Counted from the first letter of the stretch, positions 45,371 through 55,215 are shown. The stretch is 64,000 bases of DNA from Parvularculaceae bacterium (GCA_021776475.1 JAJFFV010000005.1:1116001-1180000), one strand, 5' to 3'. The notes: generated from the sequence alone by a model not told the origin. Numbers and translations are program-made.

Positions 45371-48300
45371 TTATTCGGCAGCAACCAGTTGCTCGGCCCC
45401 TGAAAGATCGACTGAGACCAGTTGCGACACGCCGCGCTCGATCATCGTTACGCCGTAAAGCCGGTTCATGCGCGACATCGTCAGAGCATGGTGGGTGATG
45501 ATGATAAATTTGGTCTCAGTCTCGCGCGCCATTTCCTCGAGCATGTTACAGAACCGATCGACATTGGCATCATCGAGCGGCGCATCAACCTCATCGAGCA
45601 CACAGACCGGTGCCGGGTTGGCCATAAAGACTGCGAAGATCAACGCTGTTGCTGTCAGTGCCTGTTCGCCGCCTGACATTAGCGACATTGAAGTGAGTTT
45701 CTTCCCGGGCGGACAGGCGTAGATCTCAAGGCCGGCTTCCAGCGGATCATCTGAATCGATCAGCCGCAATTCTGCCGCGCCGCCATTAAACAGACGGACA
45801 AAGAGTTTCTGGAAATTTGCATTCACCGTTTCAAACGCTTCGAGCAATCGTTGCCGGCCTTGTTTGTTGAGGTTGCCGATCGCGCCTCTCAATTTGCGGA
45901 TCGCGGCTTCACAATCTTCGCGTTCATCAGTGATCTGTGTCAGACGTGTGTCGATTTCTTCCATTTCGACATCAGCGCGCAGGTTAACGCCGCCCAAATT
46001 CTCTCGTTCGCGTTTGTAACGCTCGAGTTTGCGATCAATGTCGTGACGCGAAGGAAGCAGCTTGTCTGCCTTGTGTTCTGCGATTTCAAGAAGTTGTTCA
46101 GGGTCGGCATTACAGCTTTCGTGTGCAAGGCTGACCGCCTCTTCGACCCGCCCGCGGGCTGCTTCCAGCTGGGCCTGCAATCTCGCCCTGTTTTCACGTG
46201 CCTCGATCGCTTCGGCGTCCGCTTCTTTCAACACCCGGTCAGCGTCGCTTGCATGTGCTTGCGCGTCCACCAGATCATCTGCGGCTTTGCGGCGGCGCGA
46301 TTCTGCTGCATCCAATTGTTCGAAAAGGCTTTTACGTTTTTCGTCAATTTGGTCGGGTACGTCTTCAGCTTCACTCTGCGCACGAACCGTTTCTTCCAAC
46401 CTATCGGACAGCTCCTGAATACGGCTGAGGGCGGTCTCATTTCTCGTGCGCCAAACGCCGCGTTCGCGGGCGATCTCAAAGAGCCGGTCGGCACGCATGC
46501 GCGCTTCGCGGGCGAGGTCGTTGAACGCTGCCCGTGCCTCGCTCGACGTTGCCCGCTGTTCGGTCACTTGTTCACGGGCAACGCTGACGGCGTCCCTTAA
46601 TGCTGAAAGTGCCGGCAGCACCTGCAAAGCACTTTTGCTCTCACGCACAGCGGCCTCCGCTTCGGCGCGATCAGTGACAAGGCGCTCAAGTGTTTCGGCA
46701 AGGGCCGTCAGGCGGGCATTAGTGCGCTCGTGGCCTTTCTCAAGCTGGCTCAATCGGGCAATTGCCGTTGCTGTGATATGCCGCGCTTCCTTCAGGGCAT
46801 TGCTTGCTGTTTCGCGATCCTCACGTGAACGATGCTGCTGTGCGGTTGCCGCTTCCAGCTCTTTGGTTGCGGCAAAGGCGTTGGCTTCCGCTTGCTGGAT
46901 ATCTGATTTCAGAACATCAAGCCTGTTGCGTTGTTCGAGCCGGATGGCGGCAGCCGTCTTGGCTTCGGCGCGCTGCACATACCCATCCCAGCGCCACAAA
47001 TTGCCTTCACGCGAAACAAGCCTTTGGCCCGGCAGCAAATTTGCCTGCAGCCGATCGCCGTCTTCACTCTTGACGATACCGATAGACGATAAGCGCCGGG
47101 CGAGGGACGGTGGTGCCATCACATATGCTGAGAGGTATTCAACGTCCTCCGGCAGGCGACCGGCAATTAGCGCCTCGCCGCCGACCCATGACCAGAAGGT
47201 TGCCGCTTCTTCCACCAAGGCAGCATCAAGTTCATCACCGAGCGCGGTCGCCAGGGCGGTTTCATAACCGGCTTCCACCTGTACTGCTTCGATAAGCGCC
47301 GGATGGTTAGCGGTGGCGCCAGTATCTAGGAAGCGGGAAATTGCTTCTGCCTCAGCCTGCAATTCTGTCAGGATCTGGTCAGCTTTTTGCTTAGGACAAC
47401 GGGCCGCTTGTTCGCGCTCGTTCACACGTTGCAGGTGATCGTCGGCTCTGATTGCGGCCGCGTCACACTCGGCTAGTGTTGCCTCTGCTGCCTGTTTTTC
47501 CTGGTGAAGCTTGGTCAGTTCGCTGGCCTGTTCGTCGGAAAGCTCAAGGCCACCTCTTTCTTCTTCCAGACGCGTAATCTCACTACAGATCTTTTCAAGC
47601 CGGCTCGTCGCGGCATTCAGCGCATTCGTCAAAGAGCGCCGCTCAGCTTCAAGCTCAATTGATTCCTGGTTCTTGCGCTCATAGGTATTTTCAATCTCGG
47701 CAAGTGTGTCGCCCGCTTCACTCATGGCGCTTTCAGCTGTTTTCAGGCGGTCTGCTTCAGCTGCCGTGCGGGCCTGCAGCTGCATTTCTTCAGCTGCCAG
47801 CTGTTCAAGTGCTTCAGCGGAATCGCTGCCCAGATCTTTTTCACGTGCGATATCGCGTTCAAGCTGCTCTTTTTCCGTCTGCAGACGTTCATTTTCTGCG
47901 GTCGCGCGGGCAAGTTCGGCGTCGAGCCCTTCCATGGCGACATTGAGCCGATGCAGGGCGGCGGAAGCTTCTGCTTCCTTTTGGCGTAGCGGCTCAAGCA
48001 ATTCATGTGCATTTACCTGCGCCGAAGAAGCGCTCGCGGCGATCCGCGCTGCTTCCTCAACTAGGACATTCATTTCGGTCAGCTTTGTATCACTGTCGTT
48101 CAGTATCTCCGTTGCTTCCTGCCAGCGCAGATACGCCGAGTAGGCTTCGGTCCGTCTTATGTCGCCGGATAGATTGCGGTACCGCGATGCCTGTCGGGCC
48201 TGGCGAGCGAGTGCCGACCGCTGAACTTCAAGTTCGCCGGTGACGTCATTCAGACGGTCGATATTTGTTTCTGCGGCCCGTAAGCGAAGTTCCGCCTCGT

Positions 48301-48841
48301 GCCGCCGGGCATGAAGCCCGGTAATGCCGGCGGCCTCTTCGAGCAGTTTACGCCGGTTCTGCGGTTTGGCATTAATCAGTTCAGAAATTTGTCCCTGCCG
48401 AACCAGTGCTGGCGAGTTGGCGCCGGTAGATGCATCTGCAAACAACAACTGGACATCGCGTGCCCGAACTTCTTTGCCGTTTACTTTGTATATAGACTGG
48501 GAGCCCTCTTCTTTGCGCAGAATACGGCGCGAGATTTCGAGCGCTTCGTGCTCGTTGAATTCTGCCGGCAGGTCACGTCGATCATTGTTGACCGTGAGCA
48601 TCACTTCGGCCCAGTTGCGGGCAGGCCGACCGCTGGTGCCGGCAAAGATCACATCTTCCATGCCGTCGCCGCGCAGTGCTTTGGCTGATGTTGCACCCAT
48701 CACCCAGCGTAAGGCTTCAAGCAAATTGGACTTGCCACAGCCATTGGGCCCGACAATGCCGGTCAGTCCGGGTCTGATTTCGAAATCGGTCGGCTCTACA
48801 AAGGATTTGAACCCGACCAGGCGCAAATTATTAAACTTCAT
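45371..48841 (-). CDS. smc: Chromosome condensation protein SMC
   Basis: A 1156-residue SMC ATPase with Walker A GPNGCGKSN at about residues 31-39, a hinge region around residues 500-640 flanked by long coiled coils, and C-terminal LMSGGEQALTA (signature) and VCVLDEVDAPLDD (Walker B). It dimerises to organise and segregate the chromosome with ScpA/ScpB. A full CtrA box lies 66 bases upstream of the start. The DsbA-like gene is 166 bases upstream on the same strand. Confidence 0.97.
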   Translation of the reverse strand: MKFNNLRLVGFKSFVEPTDFEIRPGLTGIVGPNGCGKSNLLEALRWVMGATSAKALRGDGMEDVIFAGTSGRPARNWAEVMLTVNNDRRDLPAEFNEHEALEISRRILRKEEGSQSIYKVNGKEVRARDVQLLFADASTGANSPALVRQGQISELINAKPQNRRKLLEEAAGITGLHARRHEAELRLRAAETNIDRLNDVTGELEVQRSALARQARQASRYRNLSGDIRRTEAYSAYLRWQEATEILNDSDTKLTEMNVLVEEAARIAASASSAQVNAHELLEPLRQKEAEASAALHRLNVAMEGLDAELARATAENERLQTEKEQLERDIAREKDLGSDSAEALEQLAAEEMQLQARTAAEADRLKTAESAMSEAGDTLAEIENTYERKNQESIELEAERRSLTNALNAATSRLEKICSEITRLEEERGGLELSDEQASELTKLHQEKQAAEATLAECDAAAIRADDHLQRVNEREQAARCPKQKADQILTELQAEAEAISRFLDTGATANHPALIEAVQVEAGYETALATALGDELDAALVEEAATFWSWVGGEALIAGRLPEDVEYLSAYVMAPPSLARRLSSIGIVKSEDGDRLQANLLPGQRLVSREGNLWRWDGYVQRAEAKTAAAIRLEQRNRLDVLKSDIQQAEANAFAATKELEAATAQQHRSREDRETASNALKEARHITATAIARLSQLEKGHERTNARLTALAETLERLVTDRAEAEAAVRESKSALQVLPALSALRDAVSVAREQVTEQRATSSEARAAFNDLAREARMRADRLFEIARERGVWRTRNETALSRIQELSDRLEETVRAQSEAEDVPDQIDEKRKSLFEQLDAAESRRRKAADDLVDAQAHASDADRVLKEADAEAIEARENRARLQAQLEAARGRVEEAVSLAHESCNADPEQLLEIAEHKADKLLPSRHDIDRKLERYKRERENLGGVNLRADVEMEEIDTRLTQITDEREDCEAAIRKLRGAIGNLNKQGRQRLLEAFETVNANFQKLFVRLFNGGAAELRLIDSDDPLEAGLEIYACPPGKKLTSMSLMSGGEQALTATALIFAVFMANPAPVCVLDEVDAPLDDANVDRFCNMLEEMARETETKFIIITHHALTMSRMNRLYGVTMIERGVSQLVSVDLSGAEQLVAAE

Positions 48842-48906
48842 GCAACTACTTCCCGCCAGAGGCCCCTTAGCGCCTCATCATTGCTCCTGCGCCGCTGGCC
48901 CAGGCA

Positions 48907-48922
48907 TTAACCTACCGTTAAC
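48907..48922. promoter_or_regulatory. Candidate CtrA box upstream of smc
   Basis: TTAA-CCTACCG-TTAAC, full consensus without mismatch, centred about 73 bases before the smc start and 85 bases past the dsbA-like stop. It suggests cell-cycle control of smc separate from the upstream gene. Confidence 0.6.
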
Positions 48923-49007
48923 CATCGAAACTGGAGCGATTTGCTTTATTCCGGAAGAGGTTGTTTTCTGACCGCTGTAACGCGCGTGGAATACACAAAA
49001 AGTGAAG

Positions 49008-49718
49008 TTATTCCTTGGCCACTGCGGCAATTGCCTGATCCAGAATGGTAAAATACTCCTCTTCGGAATTGTAGCGGGCCATTTTTTCGCCGTTCAGGAT
49101 AAAAGTTGGCGTGCTCGAGACATCATATTCATCGACACCAGAAGTGATGTTGGCATTGATCCTATCGATGATTTCCTGCCGTGCAATACAGGCCAAATAC
49201 CCATCTTCATTCATACCGGTCTGGGCGGCATATTTCAGGAGCTCGTCCTTATATCCCTCGCTGACCCATGTTTTCTGGTTTTTGAACAAGGTGTCGATCA
49301 TCGCGAAATAGGCTGGTGCACCCTTGCTGTCAGCTGAACAGCGCGACAACAAAAACCCTAGATAGGCCAGCTGTTGCGGAGGTGTCGGAAATTCCCGGAA
49401 GATGAATTTGACCTTGCCGGTTTCGATATAGTCGGATTTCAGCTTCGGATAGATCGTTTGGTGGAAATAAGCGCAACCGGGGCAGGTAACGGATGCGTAT
49501 TCAATCACGGTAACCGGCGCGTCCTCGCTGCCCAATGTCATCTCAGCGAGCGCCAGTGAGTCTCCAAGACGCGGCGCTGGGACATCTGTTTCAGCGGTCC
49601 CGGTTTTAGCCGCTGCAGCATTAGCGGGTGCGGTGTCGGCGTCAGCGTTGGATTTGCCACAGGCAATCAAAACAAGCGCCAGGCCAGCGGCAACAAGCAG
49701 GCTCACATTTTTTTGCAT
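49008..49718 (-). CDS. DsbA-type thioredoxin-fold lipoprotein
   Basis: A 236-residue protein with a lipobox (LIAC, Cys20) and a thioredoxin-like domain with the redox pair C79-P-G-C82 in VTCPGCAYFH. It resembles the DsbA-like disulfide oxidoreductases that act in the periplasm. It sits before smc, as in related genomes, but the gene that usually precedes it (DUF721) has been separated by the imuA-imuB-dnaE2 cassette. The intergenic region carries a 7-base inverted repeat at 49870-49897. Confidence 0.88.
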   Translation of the reverse strand: MQKNVSLLVAAGLALVLIACGKSNADADTAPANAAAAKTGTAETDVPAPRLGDSLALAEMTLGSEDAPVTVIEYASVTCPGCAYFHQTIYPKLKSDYIETGKVKFIFREFPTPPQQLAYLGFLLSRCSADSKGAPAYFAMIDTLFKNQKTWVSEGYKDELLKYAAQTGMNEDGYLACIARQEIIDRINANITSGVDEYDVSSTPTFILNGEKMARYNSEEEYFTILDQAIAAVAKE

Positions 49719-49898
49719 TATAAAAATTCCTGTTTCGGGACCCTTTGGTCGGGCCGTTCAGGCAAAATTCGCCTATCCCGCCCAGAAATACAAGAGGCGA
49801 GACAGGACTTGAATGTTAGTGTTTTGAGAGGCTAGGCCTCACAACTCAAGGAACCATGTAATCTGAGGGCAGGGCTCTTCCTCAGCGGTCAGCCCTGA

Positions 49899-49927
49899 TT
49901 GACTCCCAAATACCTTGAACATATCAT
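49899..49927 (+). promoter_or_regulatory. Sigma70-type promoter of imuA
   Basis: TTGACT at 49899-49904 and TATCAT at 49922-49927, exactly 17 bases apart. The -35 includes GACTC (49901-49905), a GANTC site for CcrM. The predicted transcription start is close to the imuA ATG at 49934. Confidence 0.75.
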
Positions 49928-49931
49928 GAAC
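49917..49931. promoter_or_regulatory. lexA box: LexA (SOS) box
   Basis: GAAC-N7-GAAC, the alphaproteobacterial LexA operator, without mismatch. It overlaps the imuA -10, so bound LexA would block the promoter and DNA damage would release it. Confidence 0.85.
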
Positions 49932-49933
49932 AT

Positions 49934-50605
49934 ATGGATTGTTCACTGGGGCATGGGTTTTTTGAAATGATGCCGGTCCAACCGGGCCGCGTGCATGAAG
50001 CGCAAGGGCCGGGACGGGCCGCTTTTGCCTTGGTGCTGGCGACGCGCACGACCAAGCCCGTGGCCTGGATCAGCAGCGCCGGATTTGCCCTCAACCCGGC
50101 GCAGGTTCAGCACTTCATCGCCCCGGACCGTCTCTACCATGTCTCGGGGCCGCGCCATGACGAGCGCCTCTGGGCTCTGGAAGAAGCCTTGCGCTGCGGG
50201 GCTTTCGGCCTGGTGGTGGGCCAGTTTGACAAGCAGATCAGCCTCACTGCAGGCCGCCGCCTGCAGCTGGCAGCCGAGGCAGGCGAGGCGATTGGCCTCT
50301 GTCTCACTAACCCCGGCGAAGGGGCCAACAGCGCTGAAACCCGCTGGTTTTGCGCGCCTGTGAAAACTTCTGCCGGCATGCCCTTGACTCATTGGCATTG
50401 GTTCCTGGATAAGAACAAACAAGGAACATTTGGAGCCTGGGAGATAGCCTGGCATGCATCGACGCGTCGTCTCACTGTGGTTTCCCGCATTGCCGATCAA
50501 TCGGCTGATACGCAAAGGGGTGGTGGAAGGAGCCGCGCCCTTCGCGGTGGTGCACGAGGAAAAGAATGCGCTGCGGCTCCTGTCGCTTACCGGGGCGGCG
50601 CGTGA
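49934..50605 (+). CDS. imuA: SOS mutagenesis protein ImuA
   Basis: A 223-residue ImuA, a RecA-like accessory factor of the damage-induced mutasome. Readable family parts are GRVHEAQGPGRAAFALVLA, RLYHVSGPRHDERLWALEEAL and GLVVGQF. The ATG at 49934 falls at the predicted transcription start, so it may be leaderless; 49967 is an alternative. The 3' part overlaps imuB by 152 bases in another frame; its last residues are Gly/Arg-rich, likely under weak constraint. Confidence 0.85.
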   Translation: MDCSLGHGFFEMMPVQPGRVHEAQGPGRAAFALVLATRTTKPVAWISSAGFALNPAQVQHFIAPDRLYHVSGPRHDERLWALEEALRCGAFGLVVGQFDKQISLTAGRRLQLAAEAGEAIGLCLTNPGEGANSAETRWFCAPVKTSAGMPLTHWHWFLDKNKQGTFGAWEIAWHASTRRLTVVSRIADQSADTQRGGGRSRALRGGARGKECAAAPVAYRGGA

Positions 50606-51953
50606 CGCCGGGCTGGCGCAAGGCACAGCGCTGACCGATGCACGTGCGGTCGTGCCGGATCTGCTCACGCGTGTCCATGAACCGGAAAGAGATCAGGCCC
50701 TGTTGCGCTCATTGCATCGCTGGGCTGGCAAATATTCACCCTGGGTCGCCCTCGACGGTGATGACGGATTGCTGCTTGATGTGACGGGCTGCGCCCATCT
50801 TTTCGGCGGTGAAGAGGAGATGCTGCCCGCGATGGCTGCCGAGCTTGACCGGTTACAAATCGAGGTGAAGCTTTCTATTGCCGATACAAAACAGGCAGCA
50901 CGGGCCCTTGCCCGCTTCGGCACCGGTCAGGAAATTGCTGAAACGGGTCACACGCGGGTAGTTCTTGATCAGTACCCGGTTGAAGCATTGCTCGTCAGTG
51001 CTGAAACCCATGCGAGTTTGCGCCGTCTCGGTTTCAAAAACATTGGTGACGTGATGGTGCCGCCGCGCGCCTCACTGGCAAGGCGCTTCGGCATGGGGCT
51101 GGTCAGGTGTCTTGACGAGATGATGGGGGCGTCATCAGATCCGGTTTGCCCGGCCACGCCGAGGCCTGTCTTTGCCGCGCGTATGACTTTTCCGGACCCG
51201 ATCGGCCTACTTGATGATGTCAAAGAGGGCGTAAGCCGCCTTGCCAGACAGCTGTGCCAGCGGCTTGAAAAAGAACAGATGGGTGCACGCCAGCTCAAAC
51301 TTTACGTGCGCCGCGCGGATTATACAGCACACAGCGAGCTGATCGGCCTTGCCCGCCCTTCATGGGATCGGCAAATTATCCTGCGGCAATTTGAGCGGCC
51401 GCTTGAGAAAATTGATGCCGGCTTTGGTATCGAAATGCTGCGCCTTTCGGTGACAATGGCCGAACCGGTGAGTTACCGGCAGCTTTCAACCCGTGATGAA
51501 GCCCATGCCCAAAAGGATGTTCTTGACGACGTACTAAGCCGTATTGGCAACCGTGTCGGTTTTGACCGGATCGGTCAGTATGCGCCTTGTGAAAGCCATG
51601 TGCCGGAATATGCCTTTTCCCTGCAGCCAATCATCAAAGGCAAACCCTCAGGGGCATGGCCGCAAGTCAGGCGCCGTCGGCCTTTGATCCAGTTTGTCCC
51701 GGAGCCGACAGAAGTCATTACACCGGGCCGGCCGCCTGCCGAATTTGCCTGGCAGCGCAGAAGCTACACCCTGCATCAGGTCAGGGGCCCGGAGCGTATC
51801 CTACCTGAATGGTGGCGCGAAAACCCTGACTGGCGATCCGGTCCCCGCGATTACTGGTGGGTCGAGACGCAGGAAGGTGAGCGCTTATGGCTTTATAATA
51901 ATCCTGGCGGCGAGCTGCCGGAAAACTGGTTTGTAGCCGGAGTGTTCCCATGA
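50454..51953 (+). CDS. imuB: Y-family polymerase-like ImuB
   Basis: A 499-residue Y-family DNA polymerase relative. The N-terminus reads VVSLWFPALPINRL, without the DxD carboxylates of active Y polymerases. ImuB is known to be a non-catalytic hub that recruits the clamp, ImuA and DnaE2. Recognised segments are LDVTGCAHLFGGEEEML and the later KNIGDVMVPPRASLARRFG helix-hairpin region. It overlaps imuA by 152 bases and dnaE2 by four. Confidence 0.92.
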   Translation: MHRRVVSLWFPALPINRLIRKGVVEGAAPFAVVHEEKNALRLLSLTGAARDAGLAQGTALTDARAVVPDLLTRVHEPERDQALLRSLHRWAGKYSPWVALDGDDGLLLDVTGCAHLFGGEEEMLPAMAAELDRLQIEVKLSIADTKQAARALARFGTGQEIAETGHTRVVLDQYPVEALLVSAETHASLRRLGFKNIGDVMVPPRASLARRFGMGLVRCLDEMMGASSDPVCPATPRPVFAARMTFPDPIGLLDDVKEGVSRLARQLCQRLEKEQMGARQLKLYVRRADYTAHSELIGLARPSWDRQIILRQFERPLEKIDAGFGIEMLRLSVTMAEPVSYRQLSTRDEAHAQKDVLDDVLSRIGNRVGFDRIGQYAPCESHVPEYAFSLQPIIKGKPSGAWPQVRRRRPLIQFVPEPTEVITPGRPPAEFAWQRRSYTLHQVRGPERILPEWWRENPDWRSGPRDYWWVETQEGERLWLYNNPGGELPENWFVAGVFP

Positions 51954-54900
51954 GTTATGCAGAGCTGATGGTCACGTCTAATTTTACGTTTCTGACCGGC
52001 GCCTCACATCCAGAGGAACTGGTTAGCCGTGCAAAAGAGCTGGGTCTCAAAGCCATAACCGTTACGGACGTCAATACCTTTGCCGGGATCGTGCGCGGCC
52101 ATGCACAAGCAAAGGAAGCCGGCATTCAGTATTTGGTCGGCGTTTGCATCAGATTCATTGGTGGGCAGGAGGTTCTTGCGTTTCCCAAAGGTCGTGATGC
52201 CTATGGCCGGTTATGCCGCCTCTTGACGGTCGGCAAACGCCGCACGGTCAAGGGCGAGTGCGACTTATACCTCGAAGATCTGATTAAGTGGGGCGAGGGC
52301 TCAATCCTTATTATTGTGCCCCGTGATGACGACGGTGACTTGCCATTTTTTTGCGAGACACTGCACAGAGCGTTCCTTGACCATACATATCTGGGCCTTG
52401 CGCCCCACTATGATGGTCTCGACAAGGAGCGTTTTGAGGCAACGCAAAAACTGGCGGAGAAAACCGGCATGCCATTAACAGCCCTCGGTAATGTGTTGAT
52501 GCATCAGGCGGCCCGGCGGATGCTGGCTGATGTTCTCTCTTGCATTCGTGAGAAGGTCAGCATCGATAATCTCGGTCTATTGGCCCAGCCGAATGCCGAA
52601 CGGCGCCTCAAAAGTCCGTTTGAGATGTATCGCCTGTTTGAAAACTTTCCTGAAGCCATAGTAGCAACCGCCAAAATTGCTGAGCGCTGTACCTTCTCCT
52701 TGAACGAGCTAAAATATGAGTACCCGGAGGAAATCACTGACGGCAAGGATCCAGATGACCGATTGCGTGAGTTGACCGAAGCAGGCTTGAGGGATCGTTA
52801 TCCGGACGGTGAACCAAAAAAGATCAGAGACCTGGTCGAAAAGGAACTGAAAGTCATCAGGCAACTCGAGTATGCCCCCTTTTTCCTGACCGTTAATGAT
52901 GTCGTGAATTTTGCCAAAGAGAAAAAAATTCTTTGTCAGGGCCGGGGCTCGGCTGCGAATTCAGCCGTTTGTTACGCCATCGGTATCACCAATGTCGGTC
53001 CTGAAATTATCTCTATGGTGTTTGAGCGTTTCGTTTCCGAAGCGCGCGGCGAGCCGCCGGATATCGATGTCGATTTCGAGCATGAGCGGCGTGAAGAAGT
53101 GATCCAGCATATCTATGAAAAATATGGTCGGCACCGTGCCGGCATCTGTTCGACTGTTGTGCATTTCCGCTCCAGAGCTGCGATCCGCGAAGTCGGCAAG
53201 GCTATGGGCCTGTCAGAAGATGCAATCTCGGCGATATCGTCGCAGGTCTGGGGCTGGTCGTCCGTATCCGTACCGGAAGAGCGAGTGAAACAGGCAGGCC
53301 TCGATTTACGCGACCGGCGCCTTGCCCTGACCCTGATGCTGTCAAAAGAGCTGATCGGCTTTCCGCGCCATCTCTCCCAGCATGTGGGCGGCTTTGTTAT
53401 CTGCAAAGGCCGCCTTGATGAGCTTTGCCCCATTGAAAACGCGGCCATGGAAGACCGGACAGTAATTGAATGGGACAAGGACGATATTGATGTCCTCGGC
53501 ATGCTGAAGGTCGATGTGCTTTCTCTTGGTATCCTCACTTGCCTGCGTAAATGTTTCGGCCTTATCGCCAGCCATTATGGCACCCGCTATGAGATCGCGA
53601 CTTTGCCGCAGGACGATCCGGACGTTTATGATCAATTGTGCAAAGGCGACAGCCTCGGGTTGTTTCAGGTCGAAAGCCGCGCCCAGATGAGTTTCCTGCC
53701 ACGAATGCGTCCTCGGAATCTCTATGACCTGGTCGTTGAGGTAGCAATCGTCCGCCCGGGACCTATTCAGGGCGATATGGTGCACCCCTACCTGAAGCGT
53801 CGCAAAGGGCTTGAGAAAATCGACTATTATTCTGAAGAAATGAAAGAAATTCTGAAACGCACATTGGGCGTTCCTCTGTTTCAGGAACAGGCATTGAAGA
53901 TTGCTGAAGTAGCGGGCGGCTTTGACCCCGGAGAGGCAGATCAGTTTCGTCGATCGCTTGGATCGTTCAGGGGGCCAGGTTCGATCGAAAAATTCAAGGA
54001 TCGCTTTACCACCGGTGCTATTACCAAAGGCTATTCGCGCGAATTCGCCGAGCATTATTTTGAACAATTAAAAGGGTTCTCCGGCTACGGATTTCCCGAG
54101 AGCCATGCCGCTAGTTTTGCGCTTCTGGCTTATGCCTCTGCCTGGTTACGCTATTATTATCCGGAAGTTTATTGCTGCGCTATTTTGAATTCACAACCGA
54201 TGGGCTTTTACGCCCCCGCCCAACTGGTGCGCGATGCCCGTGAGCATGGCGTTGAAGTGCGGCCGATTTGTATCAATGCCAGTTACTGGGACAATATGTT
54301 GGAGCCGGATGGCCGCGGCGGCTGGGCGCTGCGTCTTGGTTTCAGGCAGATCAAAGGGTTCAGGGATGTCGATGCCGGTTTCATCGCCTCTTCGCGGGGT
54401 AATGGCTACCGCGAAGTCGAAGCGGTTTGGCGCCGCGCCGGGGTAGCGCCAAGAGCACTTGCACGATTGGCAGAAGCAGATGCTTTTGGCTCCCTTGGGA
54501 TCTCACGCCGTCAGGCATTGTGGGAGGCCAAGGCCATAAAAGGCACAGCGCCGTTGCCCCTGTTCTTGAAAGAGGAAGGGGAAGGCATTATCGACCTAGC
54601 GGTTGATTTACCGCGCATGAGTTTGGGTGAAGAAGTCTTTGAGGATTATGTCAGTACGCGTCTCACGTTGCGGGCACATCCCGTCCAGCTACTGCGGCCT
54701 CAATTGGGGCAGCGGACAATAAGATCATCAGATCTGAATACAGCCCGTAACGGGGCTTACGTTGATGTCGCCGGCCTCGTCATCACCCGTCAAAGACCCG
54801 GCACCGCCAGCGGCGTCATTTTTGTGACGCTTGAAGATGAGGCCGGGTCAATCAATGTCATCGTCTGGCCAAAAACTTTTGAACAATATCGCCGGAGTGT

Positions 54901-55204
54901 CATGACGGGTCGGCTGTTAAAAATAACCGGCCAGGTCCAGCAGGAAGATAATGTCATTCATGTCATTTCCGCCCGCATTGAAGATCATTCACATCTGATC
55001 GACCAGCTGGGCGTGGCGGATTGCCCGGACCGGGAAATTGATCCAAGCTGGGGTAATGCCGATGAGGCAAAACGGCCAGCACCGGATCGCGGCCTGCTCG
55101 GGCCGGCCAGTCCGGCGCGCTTGCCGATCAACGCAGTGTCTGCCGGTGCCCGTCACCCAAGAGAGCAGGCAAAAAAATTATTCCCCAGTCGGGATTTTCA
55201 TTGA
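51950..55204 (+). CDS. dnaE2: Error-prone DNA polymerase DnaE2
   Basis: A 1084-residue C-family DNA polymerase. It has a PHP domain at the start (TSNFTFLTGASHPEEL), the catalytic aspartates D371/D373 of PDIDVDF and D522 of KVDVLSLG, a helix-hairpin-helix region and a C-terminal OB domain. The terminal SRDFH is characteristic of DnaE2. It carries out damage-induced translesion synthesis with ImuA and ImuB. It overlaps imuB by four bases and completes the mutasome cassette. Confidence 0.96.
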   Translation: MSYAELMVTSNFTFLTGASHPEELVSRAKELGLKAITVTDVNTFAGIVRGHAQAKEAGIQYLVGVCIRFIGGQEVLAFPKGRDAYGRLCRLLTVGKRRTVKGECDLYLEDLIKWGEGSILIIVPRDDDGDLPFFCETLHRAFLDHTYLGLAPHYDGLDKERFEATQKLAEKTGMPLTALGNVLMHQAARRMLADVLSCIREKVSIDNLGLLAQPNAERRLKSPFEMYRLFENFPEAIVATAKIAERCTFSLNELKYEYPEEITDGKDPDDRLRELTEAGLRDRYPDGEPKKIRDLVEKELKVIRQLEYAPFFLTVNDVVNFAKEKKILCQGRGSAANSAVCYAIGITNVGPEIISMVFERFVSEARGEPPDIDVDFEHERREEVIQHIYEKYGRHRAGICSTVVHFRSRAAIREVGKAMGLSEDAISAISSQVWGWSSVSVPEERVKQAGLDLRDRRLALTLMLSKELIGFPRHLSQHVGGFVICKGRLDELCPIENAAMEDRTVIEWDKDDIDVLGMLKVDVLSLGILTCLRKCFGLIASHYGTRYEIATLPQDDPDVYDQLCKGDSLGLFQVESRAQMSFLPRMRPRNLYDLVVEVAIVRPGPIQGDMVHPYLKRRKGLEKIDYYSEEMKEILKRTLGVPLFQEQALKIAEVAGGFDPGEADQFRRSLGSFRGPGSIEKFKDRFTTGAITKGYSREFAEHYFEQLKGFSGYGFPESHAASFALLAYASAWLRYYYPEVYCCAILNSQPMGFYAPAQLVRDAREHGVEVRPICINASYWDNMLEPDGRGGWALRLGFRQIKGFRDVDAGFIASSRGNGYREVEAVWRRAGVAPRALARLAEADAFGSLGISRRQALWEAKAIKGTAPLPLFLKEEGEGIIDLAVDLPRMSLGEEVFEDYVSTRLTLRAHPVQLLRPQLGQRTIRSSDLNTARNGAYVDVAGLVITRQRPGTASGVIFVTLEDEAGSINVIVWPKTFEQYRRSVMTGRLLKITGQVQQEDNVIHVISARIEDHSHLIDQLGVADCPDREIDPSWGNADEAKRPAPDRGLLGPASPARLPINAVSAGARHPREQAKKLFPSRDFH

Positions 55205-55215
55205 TGAAATCGATC

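Noticed and set aside
45851-47267. Long plus-strand frames inside smc
   Set aside because: They are antisense re-readings of the coiled-coil region, with repetitive Ser/Arg or Cys/Phe content; not genes.
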